Positions 1 through 6,871 of a stretch of DNA of 39,689 nt are shown piece by piece. A program made the position numbers and the translations under genes. The notes under the pieces are model-generated. The model ran no database searches. It was not told the origin of the DNA and saw only the letters and a program-made list of their open reading frames with translations. Source of the DNA: Beijerinckiaceae bacterium (GTDB lineage: Bacteria > Pseudomonadota > Alphaproteobacteria > Rhizobiales > Beijerinckiaceae). Every line of letters starts with the position of its first letter. Position 1 is the first letter of the stretch. The DNA lies in contig CANGBC010000008.1 in the NCBI GenBank assembly GCA_947452005.1, forward strand, positions 1-39,689, in the 5' to 3' direction.

Positions 1-78
1 GGAAGCAGGACTCGAACCTGCGAAGGCTAAGCCAGCGGATTTACAGTCCGCCCCCTTTGCCGCTCGGGACATTCCCCC
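1..78 (-). tRNA. tRNA-Tyr (GTA), 3' end cut by window edge
   Basis: Read on the minus strand, the gene begins at 78 with acceptor strand GGGGGAA. It has a D-arm, an anticodon loop CTGTAAA with anticodon GTA (tyrosine), a long variable arm typical of class II tRNA-Tyr, and a T-arm with the TTCGAGT loop. The 3' acceptor strand TTCC is cut by the window edge, so the last few bases are missing. It is divergent from rlmB. Identity is certain from the anticodon and the long variable arm. Confidence 0.95.
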
Positions 79-84
79 GCCGAG

Positions 85-128
85 GGGCTTTCGCCCACTC
101 AAGAAAAAGCCCCGCGCGAAGACGGGGC
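85..128 (-). other. Two hairpins in the tRNA-Tyr leader, one terminator-like
   Basis: On the minus strand between a plausible promoter and the mature tRNA-Tyr 5' end there are two hairpins. The first (109-128) has a 6-bp stem GCCCCG/CGGGGC followed by TTTTT, the form of an intrinsic terminator. The second (85-96) is GGGC-GAAA-GCCC with a GNRA tetraloop. If transcription starts near 136, both are in the leader and would be removed by processing. The first could attenuate tRNA transcription, or simply block antisense transcription out of rlmB. Structure is seen; role is inferred. Confidence 0.5.
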
Positions 129-142
129 CAATCCGTGGGGCG

Positions 143-171
143 CTTATGGTGACAGCGCGTTCCCCTGTCAA
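143..171 (-). promoter_or_regulatory. Candidate sigma-70 promoter for tRNA-Tyr
   Basis: The minus strand carries TTGACA (171-166), a spacer of exactly 17 bases, then CATAAG (148-143). The -35 box is perfect; the -10 box matches the consensus at four of six positions. Predicted start is near 136, about 58 nt upstream of the mature tRNA. Confidence 0.55.
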
Positions 172-257
172 CCCAAAAAGCCCTAAATCCGCCTGATCGC
201 TCCCAAGATCAGCCCGCGCGCATTGCGTCCGGGCCTGTTTTACGACACACAGGCTGC

Positions 258-1214
258 ATGAGCCGCAAACGACCGCCCCACACCAACGACCGTCGCCCCG
301 AACGTGGCGAGAGCCGCCCGTTTCAAAAACCCCTCGAGCGACGCGGGGCCAACAAGACCAGCGAGCAACGCGACCCGCGCGAGGCGCAAAAGCCCCGTGA
401 GCCGCGCGAACAGCGCGAGCCGCGTGAAGCCTCTGGGCGCAGCGAACGCGCGCCCTTCCGGGGGCCGCGCGGACCAGCCCGTACCAGCCAGCCCAAACTG
501 CCCGCCGATATCGCGCTGATCTGGGGCTATCATGCCGTGCGTGAAGCCTTGCGCTCGGAGCGTCGCAAAGTGTTGCGCGTGGTCGCAACCGAAGCCGCAG
601 CTGAAAAGCTCAGCGGGGAAATTGCCAAAAAAGGTTTGCAGGCTGAAATCGTGCCCACCGAACAGATCGCGCTGCGTTTGCCAGCAGACGCTGTGCACCA
701 AGGCGTGTTGATTGAAGCGCGCCACCTGCCCGATCTCGACATTGAAGATCTGCCCGAAAATGCTTTCGTTCTGGTGCTCGATCAGGTCACTGATCCGCAT
801 AATGTCGGCGCGATTTTGCGCACCGCTGCAGCCTTCGGACTCGACGCGATTGTCACCACGGAGCGTCATTCGCCAGCCCTCACCGGCGTGCTTGCGAAAA
901 CAGCTTCAGGTGGCCTTGAACATGTGCCGATGGTGACAGTGACCAATCTGGCGCGTGCGTTGGAAAGCCTGGGCCGTCGCGGCTTTCAGCGCGTCGGTCT
1001 TGATTCTGAGGGACCGCGTTCCTTGGAAGAAGAAGTCCTGTCGCGCCCGCTCGCGCTTGTGGTCGGCGCTGAAGGCAAAGGCTTGCGCCGCCTGTCGCGT
1101 GAAAATTGCGATGTGCTCGCGCGCATCGACATGCCAGGCCCGATTAAAAGCCTCAATGTGTCGAACGCCTGCGCCGTGGCTTTAACCATCACGCGCATGA
1201 AATTGGGCACCTGA
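258..1214 (+). CDS. rlmB: RlmB-like 23S rRNA 2'-O-ribose methyltransferase (SPOUT family)
   Basis: This is a 318-residue TrmH/SpoU-family methyltransferase, expected to 2'-O-methylate a guanosine of 23S rRNA (G2251 in E. coli) with S-adenosylmethionine in the cytoplasm. Residues 1-80 form an Arg/Glu-rich, low-complexity extension common in alphaproteobacterial homologues. Residues 84-158 are the substrate-binding SpoU_sub_bind domain. Residues 168-315 are the SPOUT knot, with motif 1 DPHNVGAILRTA (N182, R188), motif 2 VVGAEGKGL (E272) and motif 3 SLNVSNACAVAL (N300). The ATG at 258 has only a weak AGG upstream. It is divergent from tRNA-Tyr, a pairing seen in related genomes. The family call is sure; the exact target nucleotide is inferred. 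Confidence 0.93.
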   Translation: MSRKRPPHTNDRRPERGESRPFQKPLERRGANKTSEQRDPREAQKPREPREQREPREASGRSERAPFRGPRGPARTSQPKLPADIALIWGYHAVREALRSERRKVLRVVATEAAAEKLSGEIAKKGLQAEIVPTEQIALRLPADAVHQGVLIEARHLPDLDIEDLPENAFVLVLDQVTDPHNVGAILRTAAAFGLDAIVTTERHSPALTGVLAKTASGGLEHVPMVTVTNLARALESLGRRGFQRVGLDSEGPRSLEEEVLSRPLALVVGAEGKGLRRLSRENCDVLARIDMPGPIKSLNVSNACAVALTITRMKLGT

Positions 1215-1252
1215 GCGGCCTTTATCCTCAGCTAGACGAAGGTTCATGTTGA

Positions 1253-1275
1253 ACGCGCGCCCCTGTGGCGCGCGT
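1253..1275 (+). terminator. Stem-loop downstream of rlmB (no U tract)
   Basis: An 8-bp perfect stem, ACGCGCGC/GCGCGCGT, with a 7-nt loop lies 39 nt after the rlmB stop. There is no T run, so it is a weak candidate for an intrinsic terminator and could equally protect the mRNA 3' end. Confidence 0.35.
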
Positions 1276-1349
1276 CTTCGCATGTGCAGCATTCTGCGCA
1301 CCATAACCGCCGACTGGTGAGAACGTGCTTTAAAAACGGGCTTTTTTGA

Positions 1350-1366
1350 ATATTGCATTGCAATAT
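1350..1366. promoter_or_regulatory. Perfect 8-1-8 palindrome, operator candidate
   Basis: ATATTGCA-T-TGCAATAT is a perfect inverted repeat in an AT-rich patch, 210 bp before the MFS transporter start. It is the only obvious regulatory-looking site in the 361-bp gap 1215-1575. A half-site of the same word, GAATATTGCAA, recurs at 3318-3328 after the transporter terminator. The binding protein is unknown. Confidence 0.4.
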
Positions 1367-1575
1367 AGAAAAGACAGAAGGCAGCAGAACGGTCGTATCC
1401 AAGTCCATCTGGCGCCAGTCTAATACCTTTTAATACGTTCCCCTCTCCCGCATCGCATCACATAGCTTGTGATAGTCGCCCAAAGCGGCCCTCCGCCATC
1501 ACGGCGGACGTCACCGAAGACAGCTGCGGGTCCAACCGCAGTGTCTCAGGCCAACAGGAAACCCGAGGGGTCAAC

Positions 1576-3243
1576 ATGAGTCTCGCTTCAGCGTCCGCCG
1601 GCCATGCCGTGCGGCCCATGACGGCGGAAGAGCGCAAAGTCATTCTGGCTTCGTCGCTCGGCACCGTCTTTGAATGGTATGATTTCTATCTCGCTGGCTC
1701 GCTCGCTGCGAATATTTCTGCCAATTTCGGCCCGGGTACTGACCCGACCGCCAACTTCATCTTCACACTGATGGGCTTTGCTGCGGGCTTTGCCGTGCGT
1801 CCCTTCGGCGCGCTGGTGTTTGGTCGTCTCGGCGATCTGATCGGCCGCAAATATACGTTCTTGGTCACCATGACATTGATGGGTCTTGCGACCTTCGTTG
1901 TCGGTCTGCTGCCAAGCACGGCCTCCATCGGCATTCTTGCGCCCATCGGCTTCATTCTCTGCCGTCTCGCCCAAGGCTTGGCGCTGGGTGGTGAATATGG
2001 TGGTGCAGCAACTTATGTGGCTGAACATTCGCCTAACACGCGTCGCGGTTTCTACACATCGTGGATTCAGACGACAGCGACGGTGGGGCTGTTTGCCTCG
2101 CTGCTCGTCATTCTGACGCTGCGCCTGAGCATGTCGCCGGAAGAATTCGCAGCCTGGGGCTGGCGCGTTCCCTTCCTCGTCTCGGTTATCCTGCTGCTTG
2201 TGTCGATCTGGATTCGTCTCCAGCTCGCTGAATCGCCGGCATTCCAGAAGATGAAGGATGAAGGCACGCTGTCGAAGGCACCGATTGGTGAAGCTTTTGG
2301 CCGCTGGGACAATCTGAAGATTGCGATCATCGCGCTTCTGGGCGGCACTGCCGGTCAGGCCGTGGTCTGGTATACAGGCCAGTTCTACGCGCTCTTCTTC
2401 CTCACCCAGACGATGAAGGTTGATGGCACCACCGCCAATCTTCTCATCACCTTCTCGCTGCTCTTGGGCACGCCGTTCTTCATCGTGTTTGGCACGCTGT
2501 CGGACAAGATTGGCCGGAAGCCGATCCTGCTCGCGGGCTGCCTGATTGCGGCGCTGACCTATTTCCCGATCTTCGGCAAAGTCGCCGAACTCGCGAATCC
2601 CAAGCTGATTGATGCCCATGCCAAAGTGAAGGTGACGCTGATTGCTGATCCCGCCACTTGCGGCAACGTGTTCGATCCGGTTGGTGTGCGCACATTCACA
2701 GCACCGTGCGACGTGTCGCGCCGCGTGATGGCTCAGACTTCGATCAAATATGACTTCTCGGCTGGCGCCGCTGGTTCGCCGACCAAGGTCATGGTTGGCA
2801 CGAAGGAAGTCGCCTTCAATGCGGACTTCTCGAAGAACATTGTGGCAGCCACTGTCGAAGCCGGTTACCCGAGCGTTGGCGATGCGACCATCCTGAAGCA
2901 GCCGACCATTGGCGGCCTGCTGAGCGATAGCCGTGGTCGTCAGGTGATCGGCCTGCTGTTCGTCCTCGTGCTCTATGTCACGATGGTCTACGGCCCGATT
3001 GCCGCGCTGCTCGTCGAACTCTTCCCGACGCGCATTCGCTACACCGGCATGTCCCTGCCCTACCACATCGGTAACGGCTGGTTCGGCGGCTTCCTGCCCC
3101 CGACCGCCTTTGCCATCGTGGCGGCGACCGGCGATATTTTCGCTGGCCTCTGGTACCCGATTGTGGTCGCGCTCATGACCTTCGTCATCGGCCTGATCTT
3201 CCTGCCGGAGACCAAGGATCGCGACATTTTCGCTGGCGACTAA
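1576..3243 (+). CDS. MFS transporter, metabolite:H+ symporter (MHS) type
   Basis: This is a 555-residue inner-membrane permease of the major facilitator superfamily, MHS/ProP-like branch (proton symport of osmolytes, dicarboxylates or similar). It opens with the characteristic FEWYDFYLAGSLA in TM1 (residues 32-44). It carries the duplicated MFS loop motif GRLGDLIGRK (83-92) and GTLSDKIGRK (306-315), and ends with LPETKDRDIF, typical of the branch. The usual twelve helices are interrupted by a hydrophilic insert at about 340-455 with two cysteines (C362, C378), which makes it longer than ProP. GAGGGG lies just upstream of the ATG. It is monocistronic, with a strong terminator after it. The substrate cannot be read from sequence. 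Confidence 0.9.
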   Translation: MSLASASAGHAVRPMTAEERKVILASSLGTVFEWYDFYLAGSLAANISANFGPGTDPTANFIFTLMGFAAGFAVRPFGALVFGRLGDLIGRKYTFLVTMTLMGLATFVVGLLPSTASIGILAPIGFILCRLAQGLALGGEYGGAATYVAEHSPNTRRGFYTSWIQTTATVGLFASLLVILTLRLSMSPEEFAAWGWRVPFLVSVILLLVSIWIRLQLAESPAFQKMKDEGTLSKAPIGEAFGRWDNLKIAIIALLGGTAGQAVVWYTGQFYALFFLTQTMKVDGTTANLLITFSLLLGTPFFIVFGTLSDKIGRKPILLAGCLIAALTYFPIFGKVAELANPKLIDAHAKVKVTLIADPATCGNVFDPVGVRTFTAPCDVSRRVMAQTSIKYDFSAGAAGSPTKVMVGTKEVAFNADFSKNIVAATVEAGYPSVGDATILKQPTIGGLLSDSRGRQVIGLLFVLVLYVTMVYGPIAALLVELFPTRIRYTGMSLPYHIGNGWFGGFLPPTAFAIVAATGDIFAGLWYPIVVALMTFVIGLIFLPETKDRDIFAGD

Positions 3244-3266
3244 GCCTCCAGCCAAATGCCATCAGG

Positions 3267-3296
3267 AAGGCCCCGCTCCGGCGGGGCCTTTTCTTT
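3267..3296 (+). terminator. Intrinsic terminator of the MFS gene
   Basis: A 10-bp perfect stem AAGGCCCCGC/GCGGGGCCTT with loop TCCG (3277-3280) is followed by TTTTCTTT, 23 nt after the stop codon. This is a textbook Rho-independent terminator. Confidence 0.92.
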
Positions 3297-3380
3297 GGGC
3301 CACAAGAATATCACAAAGAATATTGCAACCCGGCCTCAGGACTGGTAGCCAACTCCTCGCGCAGGGCTTGGTCCCTGCCT

Positions 3381-3455
3381 GCCGGATTAGCTCAGCGGTA
3401 GAGCAGCGGTTTTGTAAACCGAAGGTCGGGAGTTCAATCCTCTCATCCGGCACCA
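3381..3455 (+). tRNA. tRNA-Thr (TGT)
   Basis: A complete 75-nt cloverleaf with acceptor GCCGGAT/ATCCGGC, anticodon loop TTTGTAA (anticodon TGT, threonine), T-loop TTCAATC, discriminator A and an encoded CCA at 3453-3455. It sits 84 nt after the MFS terminator and must have its own promoter. Confidence 0.97.
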
Positions 3456-3607
3456 GTCTCCATCCCCCCTCGGCGCACCACCTCATCGCGTCGCTCGCCC
3501 CTGACCGAGTGACCGCGTCTGCGATAGACATAGGCATCAATCAGCAGCCCAACCGCCGGGGCGCCCACGATCCACAAGAAGAGCAGAAATCCATAACCGT
3601 CCGACAT
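3443..3607 (-). CDS. Small membrane protein, 54 aa, unknown
   Basis: The minus-strand ATG at 3607 is preceded by GGAGG with 5-nt spacing, a good ribosome-binding site, and this decides the start over longer alternatives. The product begins MSDGYGFLLFLWIVG. It has one hydrophobic segment (about residues 6-27) followed by a strongly basic, Arg-rich tail, so a single-pass inner-membrane peptide is likely. Its last four codons and stop lie antisense to the 3' end of tRNA-Thr, which is odd; the gene may be real but small, or the tail may be fortuitous. No family recognised. Confidence 0.5.
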   Translation of the reverse strand: MSDGYGFLLFLWIVGAPAVGLLIDAYVYRRRGHSVRGERRDEVVRRGGMETGAG

Positions 3608-3880
3608 AAGTGCCTCCATTTTTGAATGAAGGCTTCCAATCAGGCCGGGGCGAAATCGTTCCCGCATGCTCAAGTCCCGGATGCGTCATGACAATCCATG
3701 TGGATATCGCGCGCGTGCGCAAAAGCTGCCGCGACCGAATCCGCAAAACATGATCTTTTGCCTCTCGGCGGGCCGTGATGGGCTCTGCCGCCGTGGCCTT
3801 CGGGCCAAGCTTTGATGCTGGCGGCAGAGGCCCTTTGCCACGCTTGCGCGAATATCCTGATCGGCCCCATCATCGCGACC

Positions 3881-4252
3881 ATGCCGACCTTGCACACAAC
3901 CTTCGCCACACTCACCCGCCTCTGCCCTGCGGCCTTCTGGGGCTGCGTGGGCATCATTCTGTATCTGTCGCTAGTGCCGGGCACATTGCGCCCGCACAGC
4001 GGCGTCTCAGGTCATCTGGAGCATTTTGTGGCCTATGCCGGCACGGGCGCACTGTTTGCCGTGAGCGGGCGCACGCGGCTGGCACTCATGGGGGCTGCCA
4101 TCGGCCTGTCTTGGCTCAGTGGCGCGGTTGAAATCGCCCAGCTCTGGATCCCCGGCCGCACAGGCGAGATTGCGGGCTTTGTGTGGTCGAGCGCGGGCGC
4201 GGGACTGGGCTTGCTGCTCGGCTTCCGCATCTGGCGATTGATGACGCGCTGA
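3881..4252 (+). CDS. VanZ-like membrane protein
   Basis: About 123 residues from the ATG at 3881; an upstream TTG at 3812 would give 146. The protein has several hydrophobic helices and the VanZ-type signature around HLEHFVAYAGTGALFA, followed by VEIAQLWIPGRTGEIAGFVWS, which matches VanZ-like proteins (VEx2Q near the third helix, then a Gly-rich last helix). The VanZ name comes from a teicoplanin-resistance accessory; the biochemical role of most homologues is unknown and resistance should not be inferred here. No convincing ribosome-binding site precedes either start. Downstream, 4253-4385 holds nothing I recognise. Confidence 0.72.
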   Translation: MPTLHTTFATLTRLCPAAFWGCVGIILYLSLVPGTLRPHSGVSGHLEHFVAYAGTGALFAVSGRTRLALMGAAIGLSWLSGAVEIAQLWIPGRTGEIAGFVWSSAGAGLGLLLGFRIWRLMTR

Positions 4253-4385
4253 TCCATTTCGCGCCGCCCGAAAAACAGGCAATCCGCCGCCCATTTGATG
4301 CGAAAGACGCCCATTCGGGCAGGACTCTTTTTGCAGCGCACCACTAGGATCATGTCAGGTTCGCATCACGGATCAGGAGATGATC

Positions 4386-4601
4386 ATGGATCGAGGTGAC
4401 CGCGTAAAATTCAGGCCGGGCTCAAAAGCCAAGGACAATTGGCGCATCAATGACGAGGTCGCGGGCCTTGTTCTGGCCCGCTACCGAACCCCGCGCACTG
4501 GTGTGTCTGAGCGTGTCGATGTGAGCTTTGGCGCAGGCGTCATCGTCTGGGGCGAGCGCGCCACGGAATTTATCGAAGTCAACTCTGAAACGCTGCAATA
4601 A
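4386..4601 (+). CDS. Small conserved-looking protein, 71 aa, unknown
   Basis: Begins MDRGDRVKFRPGSKAKD at ATG 4386. That start is preferred over ATG 4380 because GGAG (4376-4379) is spaced 6 nt from 4386 and overlaps the alternative. The protein is soluble, rich in charged residues and beta-prone (VDVSFGAGVIVWG), resembling small barrel-like proteins. No family recognised. It converges with the histidine kinase gene, with 16 nt between the stops. Confidence 0.6.
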   Translation: MDRGDRVKFRPGSKAKDNWRINDEVAGLVLARYRTPRTGVSERVDVSFGAGVIVWGERATEFIEVNSETLQ

Positions 4602-4617
4602 GCGGCCTCACACCGGA

Positions 4618-6759
4618 TCAAGCGCGCACGCGCCTCTGGTGCAGACATTTGGCAACCGCCTGCGCCAGATCTGCCTCGCCAAAAGGCTTGGTCAGTCGCG
4701 GAACAGAGGCCGGCACATCGCCAGCCCGTTCTGAATGACCCGTCACAACCAAAGATGGAAGATCGGGTCGCAGACGTGCGACATGACGCAACAAATCAAC
4801 ACCGCTCATGCCCGGCATCACAAGGTCAGTGATCAAGAGATCGAACTCACTCGTCTCCAGCAAGTCCAGCGCCTCACGCGCTGATGAAACCTGCACGACG
4901 CAATGACCATGATCGACGAGCATATCGCCGGTGGCATGGCGCACAAGCTCATCATCATCCACCAACACAATGCGCGCCCCTTGTTTGGACGCCGTGACGG
5001 GCTCTGAAACCGGGACCGGGTCTGAGACAGGATGGCACGCGCGTGGCAGCCAGATTTCAGCACGCGTGCCGCGCCCCATTTCGCTCTCCAGACGAAATGC
5101 GCCACCCGATTGAATGGCCAGCCCATGCACCATGGACAAGCCAAGCCCCGTGCCCTTACCGACATCTTTCGTGGTGAAAAAAGGCTCGCTGGCGCGCGCC
5201 AATGTCTGCGTACCCATGCCTTCGCCATTGTCGGCCAGCGTGAGACAGACATAGTCACCAGCAGGCAGCGCCAAAGAATTGCCTTCATCCATAGGCGCCG
5301 CACGCAAATTCAAGATGATGCGCCCGCCCTGTGGCATGGCATCGCGCGCATTCACCGCCAGATTGAGAATGGCGAGTTCAAGCTGATTGGGATCAACAAG
5401 CGCAGGCGGCACATCGGCATCGAGATCTGCACAGATTTCGACGGTCGGCCCCAATGTGGATTGCAACAAATCCAAAACGCCGCGCACAAGAAGCGCCACA
5501 TCGACAGGAACCGGCGCGAGTTCTTGCCGCCGCGCAAAGGCAAGCAAACGTTGGGTCAAAGTCGCGCCACGCTCGGCCCCTTGCGTCGCCCGTTCCAGCA
5601 AACGCTCGGCGCGTTCGTTGCCGCGCACATGTTTGCCGAGCAAACTCAGATTGCCCAGCACAACGGAAAGAAGATTGTTGAAGTCATGCGCAATGCCGCC
5701 CGTGAGCTGACCAATGCTTTCCATCTTTTGGGATTGAAACAGCCGTTGCTCAGCCTGCAGCCGCTGCTCGCTCTGCAGACTTAAATCACGCAGCGCGGCC
5801 TGCTCTGCCTGTACATAACGCAAAGCCAGAAGCGAAAGCACCAGCAGAAAGACAGAGGCCGCACCTGCCACAGCCCCATAAAGGCGCAGGTTGGTAAACC
5901 AGCGCGCTTCCAACGCTCCATTAGACTGGCCAAAGACGACATAAAGGTCATAAGGCGCGACGCGCCGATACGCATAAAAGCCGTTCGTCCCATCAATGGG
6001 TGAAGGACCGCGAGACGTGCCTTGCACCGGTTGCGCGTCTATGGCGCGCATGAGGCCTGCGCTTGGCGAAAATTTTGGGAAAGGTCTTAGCGGCGGATCG
6101 AGCGCCAAGGCATATCCGTCAGCCCGCATCAGCATGGCCAGATGATTGCCTTCAGGCGCGACTTCACGAAACACGGAGGCAAAATAATCCGGACTCAGCG
6201 AGACATGCAAAATGCCATCAAACTCGCCTGTCTTGCTGACGCGCGCGCGGCTCACAGCGACCGAGGCGACATTGGTAGCACGGCCCACAAAGGCTTCGCT
6301 GATCTCGGTTTTTCGACTGCCATGTTGATGAACTTGAAAAAACGAGCGATCCGAAATCTGCTGGTTGGGGTCCCATGACTGGCTGCCTGCCAGCACCTGC
6401 CCATTCCGATCCGTGACCCAGACAGACACGGCTTGGGGCAGCGGCGCTTTGATCTCACGCAGAAAATCACTGCCGACGCTGGCACCCACACCTGCGCCGA
6501 TCAGATGATGCAAATGATCATCGATGCGCCCCAGCAACAGATCAACCGTATCAAACACTTTTCGCGCATGTTCATCGAGGATCGCGGTCGTGCGCTCAAT
6601 GCTGATCTCGCCTTCGCGCAGCACGGCACGCCTGTTTTCCAGCGCGGCAGCCAGAAACGTCGCAGCCGGAATGATAATGGCGGCGGCCACCAATGCGCGA
6701 TGAAAGATAATGGACGAACGAGCCACAGCGAATCCCAGCCCTACATGATAAGCCAGCAT
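4618..6759 (-). CDS. Membrane-bound hybrid histidine kinase with receiver domain
   Basis: This 713-residue sensor kinase has TM1 at about 20-40, a periplasmic PDC/Cache-like sensor at about 45-285, TM2 at about 293-315, and then a coiled-coil linker. The HisKA domain has the H-box GGIAHDFNN (phospho-acceptor H358). The HATPase_c domain has N466/N470, G1 box DNGEGMG (510-516) and G2 box GKGTGLGL (from 535). A C-terminal receiver domain (about 596-706) has the acidic pair D601/D602, phospho-acceptor D645 (ITDLVMPG), T673 and K691. All catalytic residues are present. The ligand and downstream regulator are unknown; no partner response regulator is adjacent. The kinase is divergent from the molybdenum hydroxylase gene at 6872, 112 bp away, so it may control the catabolic cluster, but that is a guess. 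Confidence 0.92.
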   Translation of the reverse strand: MLAYHVGLGFAVARSSIIFHRALVAAAIIIPAATFLAAALENRRAVLREGEISIERTTAILDEHARKVFDTVDLLLGRIDDHLHHLIGAGVGASVGSDFLREIKAPLPQAVSVWVTDRNGQVLAGSQSWDPNQQISDRSFFQVHQHGSRKTEISEAFVGRATNVASVAVSRARVSKTGEFDGILHVSLSPDYFASVFREVAPEGNHLAMLMRADGYALALDPPLRPFPKFSPSAGLMRAIDAQPVQGTSRGPSPIDGTNGFYAYRRVAPYDLYVVFGQSNGALEARWFTNLRLYGAVAGAASVFLLVLSLLALRYVQAEQAALRDLSLQSEQRLQAEQRLFQSQKMESIGQLTGGIAHDFNNLLSVVLGNLSLLGKHVRGNERAERLLERATQGAERGATLTQRLLAFARRQELAPVPVDVALLVRGVLDLLQSTLGPTVEICADLDADVPPALVDPNQLELAILNLAVNARDAMPQGGRIILNLRAAPMDEGNSLALPAGDYVCLTLADNGEGMGTQTLARASEPFFTTKDVGKGTGLGLSMVHGLAIQSGGAFRLESEMGRGTRAEIWLPRACHPVSDPVPVSEPVTASKQGARIVLVDDDELVRHATGDMLVDHGHCVVQVSSAREALDLLETSEFDLLITDLVMPGMSGVDLLRHVARLRPDLPSLVVTGHSERAGDVPASVPRLTKPFGEADLAQAVAKCLHQRRVRA

Positions 6760-6871
6760 GATGGCATCAAAAAGATACTATCCACCGGCAAACCTGCGCA
6801 GAGCTTGATGAAATCTTTACCGGAGCGCAAAATTCAAGTCCAAAAATTCAGGTTTCGCAGTCGAGGGTCAG

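Noticed and set aside
1588-3255. Full-length open frame antisense to the MFS transporter (555 codons)
   Set aside because: Product is low-complexity, rich in His/Arg/Gln/Glu with no domain; a typical shadow of a GC-rich gene on the opposite strand.
3381-3455. tRNA-Thr as the attachment site of the element
   Set aside because: No integrase or repeat of the tRNA 3' end is near it; the element boundary evidence lies within the porin genes.
5032-5784. Plus-strand frame over the histidine kinase domain
   Set aside because: Mirror of the conserved HisKA/HATPase coding sequence; no motif of its own.
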